Shown here: piece by piece, positions 1-5,378 of the stretch
How positions within the stretch are numbered: position 1 is the first letter of the stretch
Layout: the number at the start of each line of letters is the position of its first letter
Assembly (NCBI GenBank): GCA_937980285.1
Contig: CALJQI010000219.1
Location: 1-11,129 of the forward strand
Reading direction: 5' to 3'
DNA from: an uncultured Gammaproteobacteria bacterium
GTDB lineage: Bacteria > Pseudomonadota > Gammaproteobacteria > GCA-001735895
DNA: 11,129 bases
The notes under the pieces: model-generated
The model's input: the letters and a program-made list of their open reading frames with translations, nothing else
Told to the model about the DNA's origin: nothing
Databases searched by the model: none
Translations under genes and position numbers: made by a program

Positions 1-2514
1 GGGACGTCCGCCGCCGCGGCCGCCGCATTGTTCTGCGACCAGGTTGGCGAGATCGCCGGCGCGAATGCGCTCGGATTCGGCTTTGGTAACCCCGGCAATT
101 ATAGACACCTTGCCGTTATCGCTGCTGGCGAGCACAACCGCGGCCGCGCCGAGCTTGTTTTTCAACTGGTCGACCGTTTCGCGCAATGTCTTTACATTGG
201 CGCCGTCGAGACTGGCGGCAAGCACCTTGATGCCGTTGACTTCCTGCGCCTGCGAGGCCAGATCGCCGCCGGTTTGCGAGGCCAGCCTGGATTTCAGCGC
301 CGCCACCTGTTTCTCCAGCGTACGATTACTCGCCTGCAGCTGCTCGATGCGCGGCAGCAAATCGTCGCGGCTGGCCTTGAGCCTTTGCGCGGCGGTATCG
401 AGCCGGGCTTCGCTGTCGATGAAACGATTGACCGCGGCCTCGCCGGTAACCGCTTCGATGCGGCGTATGCCCGAGGCAATGCCGCTTTCAAAAACAATCT
501 TGAACAGACCGATATCTCCGGCGCGCGGCACATGCGTACCGCCACAGAGTTCGATCGAGTCGGAACCGATCTTGAGCACGCGAACGACATCGCCGTATTT
601 TTCACCGAATAGTGCAACGGCGCCGGAATTCTTTGCGGCCGCCATATCCATCAATTCCGCGCGGGTTTTCAGGTTGCCGCGAATCTGCTTGTTCACCAGG
701 GTTTCGATTTCGGAAATCTGCCCAGGCTCGATCGGCTGGTAGTGCGAAAAATCGAAGCGTAACTTGTCGGCATCGACCAGCGAGCCCTTTTGCTGCACAT
801 GTTCGCCGAGCACCTGGCGCAAGGCGGCGTGCATCAGGTGCGTCGCCGAATGATTGAGCATGACGGCGCGCCGGTAATCTTCATCGATGCGAGCCTCGAC
901 CTGGTCGCCGTTGCTCAACTCGCCGCTGGCAAGCGTTCCGATGTGCAGAAAAACATCGTTCTGTTTTTGTGTATCGCTCACCTCGAACAGGCCGCCGCCA
1001 ACCGAGATCGTGCCGATGTCGCCAACCTGGCCGCCCGACTCGGCATAAAAAGGCGTGCGATCGAGAATAACGATGGCCTGGTCACCGTTTTCGAGCTGAT
1101 CGATAACCGCGTCGTTTTGCAGAATCGCGACCACATTGGCCTCTGCCGTCGGCTGTTCGTAGCCGAGAAACTGGCTGGCGGGGTAGTCGTCGAGCTTGAA
1201 GTCCTCGCCGACGGCGCTGAACTGGCTCGAGGCCCGCGCGCGTGATCTTTGCGCTTCCATTTCGACGTCGAAACCGGCCTGGTCTATGGACAGGCCCTTT
1301 TCACGCGCCACGTCGGCGGTCAGATCCACCGGGAAACCATAGGTATCGTAAAGCTTGAACACGGTCTTGCCATCGATGACGTCGCCCTTCATCGCACCGA
1401 TGGCATCCTCCAGGATGCGCATACCCTGCTCCAGGGTTTCGGCAAAGCGCTGCTCCTCTTTTTGCAGTACGCGTTCGACGTGGCCACGATGCTTGCGCAA
1501 TTCGGGGTAGGCATCCCCCATTTCCTGGTCGAGTGCTTCGACCAGCTTGTAAAAAAACGGCTGCTTGCAGCCGAGCTGGTGCCCGTGACGGGCAGCGCGT
1601 CGAATGATGCGCCGCAGTACGTAACCGCGGCCCTCGTTGGAAGGCAGCACGCCGTCGACAATCAGGAAGGCGCAGGAGCGAATATGGTCGGCGATGACGC
1701 GCAGGGATTTGTCTTCCAGGTCGCTGGTGCCGGTCAGCCCGGCGGCGGCCGCGATCAGCGACTGGAACAAATCGATATCGTAGTTGTTGTGCACGTTTTG
1801 CAAAATGGCGGCCAGGCGCTCCAGCCCCATACCGGTATCCACCGACGGCCGCGGCAGCGGTTCCATATTGCCCGCGGCATCGCGATTGAACTGCATGAAA
1901 ACCAGGTTCCAGATTTCGATGTAACGGTCGCCGTCTTCCTCGGGCGTGCCCGGCGGCCCGCCTTCGATCTCGGGGCCGTGATCATAAAAAATTTCACTGC
2001 AGGGTCCGCAGGGACCGGTGTCGCCCATAGACCAGAAATTATCCGAAGTGCCGATGCGGGTGAAGCGTTCGCGATCGACGCCGATATCCTCGAGCCAGAT
2101 ATCGGCGGCCTCGTCGTCGTCGGCGTACACCGTGACCCAGAGCTTTTCCGCGGGCAATCCGATGACTTCGGTGAGGAAATCCCAGGCGTAGTGAATCGCG
2201 TCCTTTTTAAAATACTCACCAAAGCTGAAATTGCCGAGCATTTCGAAAAACGTGTGATGGCGCGCGGTATAGCCTACGTTTTCGAGATCGTTATGCTTGC
2301 CACCGGCGCGCACACAGCGCTGCGAGGTGGTGGCGCGGGTGTAGCTGCGCTTGTCGCTACCGAGAAAAACGTCCTTGAACTGCACCATACCCGAATTGGT
2401 GAACAACAGGGTCGGATCGTTGCCCGGCACCAGCGGGCTCGATGGCACGATGGTATGCCCATGCGATTCGAAATACTTGAGAAACTTTTCCCTTAACTCG
2501 GCGCTAGTCGTCAT
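1..2514 (-). CDS. alaS: Alanyl-tRNA synthetase, C-terminus cut by window edge
   Basis: This gene charges tRNA-Ala with alanine in the cytoplasm and edits mischarged Ser/Gly. 838 codons are visible without interruption. The class II catalytic core is at the N-terminus: RAGGKHND at residues 69-76, motif 2 HHTFFEMLGNF at 86-96, and motif 3 beginning GRGYVLRR at about 295. The editing domain carries the four metal ligands in HSATH (H555, H559) and CGGTH (C657, H661). The C-Ala domain is entered, and the last visible residues are the glycine-rich GGRGGGRP stretch. By comparison with E. coli AlaRS (876 aa, from memory) about 35 residues lie beyond the left edge. The start is ATG at 2512-2514, giving MTTSAELREKFLKYF, which aligns with known N-termini; its Shine-Dalgarno is weak. 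It is last in the recA-recX-alaS series. No frameshift or missing catalytic residue was seen. Confidence 0.98.
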   Translation of the reverse strand, partial: MTTSAELREKFLKYFESHGHTIVPSSPLVPGNDPTLLFTNSGMVQFKDVFLGSDKRSYTRATTSQRCVRAGGKHNDLENVGYTARHHTFFEMLGNFSFGEYFKKDAIHYAWDFLTEVIGLPAEKLWVTVYADDDEAADIWLEDIGVDRERFTRIGTSDNFWSMGDTGPCGPCSEIFYDHGPEIEGGPPGTPEEDGDRYIEIWNLVFMQFNRDAAGNMEPLPRPSVDTGMGLERLAAILQNVHNNYDIDLFQSLIAAAAGLTGTSDLEDKSLRVIADHIRSCAFLIVDGVLPSNEGRGYVLRRIIRRAARHGHQLGCKQPFFYKLVEALDQEMGDAYPELRKHRGHVERVLQKEEQRFAETLEQGMRILEDAIGAMKGDVIDGKTVFKLYDTYGFPVDLTADVAREKGLSIDQAGFDVEMEAQRSRARASSQFSAVGEDFKLDDYPASQFLGYEQPTAEANVVAILQNDAVIDQLENGDQAIVILDRTPFYAESGGQVGDIGTISVGGGLFEVSDTQKQNDVFLHIGTLASGELSNGDQVEARIDEDYRRAVMLNHSATHLMHAALRQVLGEHVQQKGSLVDADKLRFDFSHYQPIEPGQISEIETLVNKQIRGNLKTRAELMDMAAAKNSGAVALFGEKYGDVVRVLKIGSDSIELCGGTHVPRAGDIGLFKIVFESGIASGIRRIEAVTGEAAVNRFIDSEARLDTAAQRLKASRDDLLPRIEQLQASNRTLEKQVAALKSRLASQTGGDLASQAQEVNGIKVLAASLDGANVKTLRETVDQLKNKLGAAAVVLASSDNGKVSIIAGVTKAESERIRAGDLANLVAEQCGGRGGGRP

Positions 2515-2541
2515 TTAATCAATCAGAGCTCAATACAAATA

Positions 2542-2563
2542 GCGCCCGAAAACAGCCGGGCGC
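2542..2563. promoter_or_regulatory. Dyad in recX-alaS gap (attenuator or alaS operator candidate)
   Basis: A perfect 7-bp inverted repeat, GCGCCCG (2542-2548) and CGGGCGC (2557-2563), surrounds an 8-nt loop in the 113-nt gap between the recX stop and the alaS start, about 28 nt upstream of the alaS ATG. In the minus direction no real T-run follows, only a mixed TATTTGTATT, so it is a poor intrinsic terminator. E. coli AlaRS is known to repress its own gene by binding a palindrome near its promoter, so an operator role is possible, but this is inference. Confidence 0.4.
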
Positions 2564-2627
2564 GACAAACCGTATACCGCGTCAATCGGTTACGGCTTTT
2601 GCCAATAAAGACGACGGGATATACGGG

Positions 2628-3074
2628 CTAACGAAATAATCGCATGACTGACTCGGGAGAAAAACCCCTATTTTGTAAAAAACGCGCCTGTTTCATGCGC
2701 TGCGCGTAGTCCGCGGGTATGGATTGACCATACTTGCGGGCTCGCTGCTGTTGCATTAATTCGTCCCAGCGCCCCGCAAACGGCTCGAGAAATTCGTCCA
2801 CCAATGATTCCGCGACGCCTTTCTGGCGTAATTCGAAACGAATTTTAATCGGCCCGACGCCCGCGTTGAAACGATGGTTGACATAGGATTCGGTAAAACG
2901 CTCGTCCGATAGCAATCCATCCTGCCGCAGCGCATGCAGCGCGGCATCGATATCGTCGATATCAAAATCGCGGGATTTCAGCTTTTGCCGCAACTCCTGC
3001 TCGGAATGCTCGCGCCGCGCCAGCAAATCCATCGCCTTCTTGCGTACCTCGGTTTGGGAATTTTGCGCTTCCAT
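2628..3074 (-). CDS. recX: Regulatory protein RecX
   Basis: RecX binds along the RecA-DNA filament and limits its extension and ATPase, tuning recombination and the SOS response. The protein is about 148 residues, the normal size, and built of helical three-helix modules. The family signature is visible at the N-terminus (ARREHSEQELRQKL, with the conserved R-x-x-S-x-x-EL-x-x-KL pattern), followed by a second module starting near GLLSDERFTESYV and a third ending in RGFSPESVMRLF. The ATG at 3072-3074 is chosen; a GTG immediately upstream (3075-3077) would add one residue, and neither has a good Shine-Dalgarno. It lies downstream of recA, after a strong terminator, so most transcripts should stop before it and recX should be made at a low ratio to RecA, as in E. 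coli. The stop is TAG. No defects were seen. Confidence 0.95.
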   Translation of the reverse strand: MEAQNSQTEVRKKAMDLLARREHSEQELRQKLKSRDFDIDDIDAALHALRQDGLLSDERFTESYVNHRFNAGVGPIKIRFELRQKGVAESLVDEFLEPFAGRWDELMQQQRARKYGQSIPADYAQRMKQARFLQNRGFSPESVMRLFR

Positions 3075-3096
3075 CACCGAAAAGTTATTTCCAGGT

Positions 3097-3115
3097 AAAC
3101 GTCAGTTCGACGTTT
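3097..3115. promoter_or_regulatory. Perfect 7-bp dyad just upstream of recX
   Basis: AAACGTC (3097-3103) and GACGTTT (3109-3115) are exact inverted repeats around a 5-nt loop. On the minus strand the dyad ends about 22 nt before the recX start. It may form a small hairpin in the recX leader or serve as a protein binding site. No T-run follows, so it is not a terminator. Confidence 0.4.
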
Positions 3116-3153
3116 TGAAGGCTTTTACCGACTACCACGGGATCGCTACAAGA

Positions 3154-3190
3154 CCGATGCGTCGGACCGCCCCGCTTGCGCGGGGATGAC
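3154..3190. repeat. REP-like palindromic intergenic sequence
   Basis: Between the recA terminator and recX there is CCCCGC-TTGC-GCGGGG (3170-3185), a 6-bp stem with a tetraloop, next to a smaller stem CCGA-TGCG-TCGG (3154-3165). On the minus strand it reads GTCATCCCCGCGCAAGCGGGG, resembling a dispersed intergenic palindrome found in many proteobacterial genomes. Only one copy is present in this window, so repeat status is inferred from resemblance and not from copy number. Confidence 0.4.
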
Positions 3191-3195
3191 GTTGT

Positions 3196-3231
3196 AAAAA
3201 AAAGCCGCTGGAGGGGATAGACTCCAGCGGC
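3196..3231 (-). terminator. Rho-independent terminator of recA
   Basis: Reading the minus strand, GCCGCTGGAG pairs perfectly with CTCCAGCGGC (3222-3231 with 3204-3213; 10-bp stem, 8-nt loop) and is followed at once by eight T (A-run at 3196-3203 on the plus strand). It lies about 40 nt beyond the recA stop and before recX. This is a textbook intrinsic terminator; recX expression needs readthrough or its own promoter. Confidence 0.93.
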
Positions 3232-3271
3232 ATTGCCAGTTAACAACATTGGGTGGAATGGGATAGGTAGG

Positions 3272-4348
3272 CTAGGGAATTTCCACCGCTTCGGGTTCGA
3301 CTTCTGGGAGGGAGTCAGTTGCTTCACTGTCAATTGGGTCGGCGTTTTTAGCTTTCGCCTTTGGTAATAATTCATCCCTCAGGCGGCGATCGATATCCTG
3401 CGCCATCTCGGGATGCTCCTTGAGGAAGGTGCGCACATTGTCCTTGCCCTGACCGATGCGTTCCTCGTTATAGCTGTACCAGGCGCCGGATTTTTCAATC
3501 ATGCCGTGCTTGACGCCGAGGTCGATGAGCTCACCTTCGCGCGACGAGCCTTCGCCGTAGAGAATCTCGAACTCGCACTGTTTGAATGGCGGCGCCACCT
3601 TGTTCTTGACGACCTTGACGCGGGTCTCGTTGCCGATCACTTCGTCACCGCGCTTGATCGCCCCTATGCGCCGAATGTCGAGGCGCACGGAGGCATAGAA
3701 CTTTAAAGCGTTTCCCCCGGTGGTGGTCTCCGGGTTGCCGAACATGACCCCGATCTTCATGCGGATCTGGTTGATGAAGATCACCATAGTGTTCGAGCGC
3801 TTGATGTTGCCGGTGAGCTTGCGCAGCGCCTGTGACATCAAGCGCGCCTGCAGGCCCATGTGCGAATCGCCCATGTCGCCTTCGATCTCCGCCTTCGGCG
3901 TCAGCGCCGCGACCGAGTCGACCACGACCACGTCGACCGCGCCGGAGCGCACCAGCATATCGGTTATCTCCAGCGCCTGTTCGCCGGTGTCGGGTTGCGA
4001 CACCAGCAACTCATCGATATTGACGCCCAGCTTGTCGGCATAGGTCGGGTCGAGCGCATGCTCGGCGTCGACGAAGGCGGCCGCGCCGCCGCCTTTCTGA
4101 CATTCGGCGATCACCTGCAGCGCCAGCGTGGTCTTACCCGAGGATTCAGGACCGTAAACCTCGATCACGCGCCCGCGTGGCAAACCGCCGACGCCCAGCG
4201 CCACGTCGAGCGACAGTGATCCGGTTGAAATGACGCCCATGGTCATATCGACCCCGGAATCACCAAGCCGCATGACAGATCCCTTGCCAAACTGCTTTTC
4301 GATTTGCCCCAACGCCGCCGCCAGCGCTTTTTGCTTATTGTCGTCCAT
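3272..4348 (-). CDS. recA: Recombinase RecA
   Basis: RecA forms an ATP-dependent filament on single-stranded DNA, catalyses homologous strand exchange and triggers LexA self-cleavage. The protein is 358 residues, close to the usual 350. Visible features are Walker A GPESSGKT (66-73), the catalytic glutamate E96 in DAEHALD, Walker B VVVVD ending at D144, DNA-binding loop L1 near EGDMGDSHMG (156-165) and loop L2 FGNPETTTGGNAL (203-215). The C-terminus is acidic (rich in E and D), as is usual and autoinhibitory in the family. The start is ATG 4346-4348, giving MDDNKQKALAAALGQIEKQFGKGSVM, with an AGGT Shine-Dalgarno 5 nt upstream. A LexA-type box overlaps the probable promoter, and an excellent terminator follows the gene. 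pncC, usually next to recA in E. coli relatives, is here about 5 kb away. Confidence 0.99.
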   Translation of the reverse strand: MDDNKQKALAAALGQIEKQFGKGSVMRLGDSGVDMTMGVISTGSLSLDVALGVGGLPRGRVIEVYGPESSGKTTLALQVIAECQKGGGAAAFVDAEHALDPTYADKLGVNIDELLVSQPDTGEQALEITDMLVRSGAVDVVVVDSVAALTPKAEIEGDMGDSHMGLQARLMSQALRKLTGNIKRSNTMVIFINQIRMKIGVMFGNPETTTGGNALKFYASVRLDIRRIGAIKRGDEVIGNETRVKVVKNKVAPPFKQCEFEILYGEGSSREGELIDLGVKHGMIEKSGAWYSYNEERIGQGKDNVRTFLKEHPEMAQDIDRRLRDELLPKAKAKNADPIDSEATDSLPEVEPEAVEIP

Positions 4349-4351
4349 TTG

Positions 4352-4357
4352 CTACCT
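4352..4357 (-). promoter_or_regulatory. Ribosome binding site of recA
   Basis: On the minus strand GGTAGGTAGCAA precedes the ATG; the AGGT core is 5 nt from the start codon, a good Shine-Dalgarno match that fixes the recA start. Confidence 0.75.
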
Positions 4358-4374
4358 ACCTATCGTTTGAGTTG

Positions 4375-4390
4375 CTGAATTATCACACAG
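4375..4390 (-). promoter_or_regulatory. LexA (SOS) box overlapping recA extended -10
   Basis: On the minus strand the 16 bases CTGTGTGATAATTCAG fit the gammaproteobacterial LexA pattern CTGT-N8-ACAG with one mismatch (last half TCAG). The same bases contain TGTGATAAT, an extended -10 element (TG-N-GATAAT), so LexA binding would directly block RNA polymerase. A weak -35 (TTTATG) lies 17 nt upstream. Predicted transcription begins near 4372, giving a leader of about 24 nt. It is the only good candidate in the recA upstream region. Confidence 0.72.
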
Positions 4391-4479
4391 CCGAACGAGA
4401 ACATAAAGAGAACTTTTAAGTTTGCGTAAAATTCTCGTTTCCGCTGTTTTCGAACATGCGGCCTATTATCAGGGAATAG

Positions 4480-4498
4480 TGGCTCATAACGTGAGCCA
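4480..4498. promoter_or_regulatory. Perfect 7-bp dyad in the recA/cytochrome b divergent region
   Basis: TGGCTCA (4480-4486) and TGAGCCA (4492-4498) are exact inverted repeats around TAACG. An A/T-rich tract follows to about 4522. The dyad lies about 95 nt upstream of the redox operon start and about 130 nt upstream of recA. It has no T-run, so an operator for a regulator of the operon is more likely than a terminator. No regulator can be named. No convincing plus-strand promoter was found; TTGAAC at 4540-4545 is the best -35, with only a weak -10 near 4561-4568. Confidence 0.35.
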
Positions 4499-4592
4499 GT
4501 AAAAATAAATTTAAAAAATATCGAATTCGCGCCAAGCGGTTGAACCCGGCTCGCGGCAACGATAGTCTTCACCCAGACAAACTGGCAACCCT

Positions 4593-5375
4593 GTGAACAA
4601 CAAGCAACGTCCCGATCTTTCAGAACGCACTATCCTGCTATTGCTGGCGGTGGTCATCGCCGCGGCGGCTTCGATTCTACTGCTGCCGGGCGGGGTGTCG
4701 CCCGCTTCGGTAAGCGGACAGCTTTGCGCCGCCGCCGGCGCGCTGCTGCTGCTGGCGCCGCTGCTGTTCGTGGTCATGAAACGCTCGGGCCTGAGCGCCA
4801 GCCCGCCGACCTGGTTTATCGCGCACGTGCTGGCGACCATGCTCGGCTGCTGCCTGATTTTCATCCATGTCGCCGCCGCTGAGTGGATTACGCCGCCGGG
4901 CCTGGTTCTCGCCCTGCTAGTGGCACTGGTCCTGCAGGGCAGCCTGCTGCGCGTCGTTTTTTCGCGCGGCTTCTCCCTGCTGTTTGCCCGCAGCAGCCTG
5001 GCGACCGGTTTCAGCGCCCCGCAAACGCTCGACAAGGCCGCCCTGCAGGGCGTGATCGACGCCAAGGTGAGCCTGTTGCAATCCCTGGACCCGGGCGCCG
5101 ACGAGGCACGGTTTTCACCGGCGCTGAAACACTGGATGCGGCGCCCGCTAAAAAGCCTGCGTTACCAGTGGCTGGCAGAACGCGAGGCGCGCATGATCGG
5201 CGCGCGAGCCAGCGCCGGCTGGGAACTCGGCTGGTCGCGGCGTATCCACATGCTGATCGCGCTCGGCTTTTACCTGGGCCTGCTGGCGCATGTCGTCGTG
5301 GTGCTGTTCTTCGCCGGTTACGCCGCTGCCGGCGAACCCATCGACTGGTGGTATATCACCGCCTGGGGAGGCTAA
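4593..5375 (+). CDS. Five-helix membrane subunit, probable diheme cytochrome b
   Basis: This is a 260-residue membrane protein with predicted helices near 13-32, 42-62, 74-95, 103-122 and 217-243. Helix 3 carries H78 and H92, and helix 5 carries H219 and H233. Both pairs are spaced by 14 residues, the pattern that holds two b hemes between two helices. With the positive-inside rule both helices run inside to outside, which pairs H78 with H219 on the cytoplasmic side and H92 with H233 on the outer side. A basic loop of about 90 residues (124-215) faces the cytoplasm and could dock the next gene's product. It is probably the quinone-linked anchor of the Mo/Fe-S enzyme encoded 3 nt downstream. 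It does not look like an NrfD-type (eight- or nine-helix) subunit. The start is GTG 4593 with weak Shine-Dalgarno; an in-frame stop at 4563 leaves little room for another. The family name is not recognised with certainty. Confidence 0.82.
   Translation: MNNKQRPDLSERTILLLLAVVIAAAASILLLPGGVSPASVSGQLCAAAGALLLLAPLLFVVMKRSGLSASPPTWFIAHVLATMLGCCLIFIHVAAAEWITPPGLVLALLVALVLQGSLLRVVFSRGFSLLFARSSLATGFSAPQTLDKAALQGVIDAKVSLLQSLDPGADEARFSPALKHWMRRPLKSLRYQWLAEREARMIGARASAGWELGWSRRIHMLIALGFYLGLLAHVVVVLFFAGYAAAGEPIDWWYITAWGG
5365..5371 (+). promoter_or_regulatory. Strong Shine-Dalgarno for the Fe-S/Mo fusion
   Basis: GGGGAGG lies inside the last codons of the membrane subunit, 7 nt before the ATG at 5379. 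It fixes the start of the fusion protein and indicates coupled translation. Confidence 0.85.
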
Positions 5376-5378
5376 AGC

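Noticed and set aside
790..2496. Long plus-strand open frames opposite alaS (790-1245 and 1249-2496)
   Set aside because: They mirror the alaS reading frame, which has all catalytic motifs; the proteins have no recognisable domain.
2515..2627. Possible alaS promoter with TTGACG on the minus strand
   Set aside because: No acceptable -10 lies at 16-18 nt, so a separate promoter could not be supported.
4360..4572. 70-codon minus-strand frame upstream of recA
   Set aside because: It overlaps the recA promoter and LexA box, has no Shine-Dalgarno and resembles no protein.
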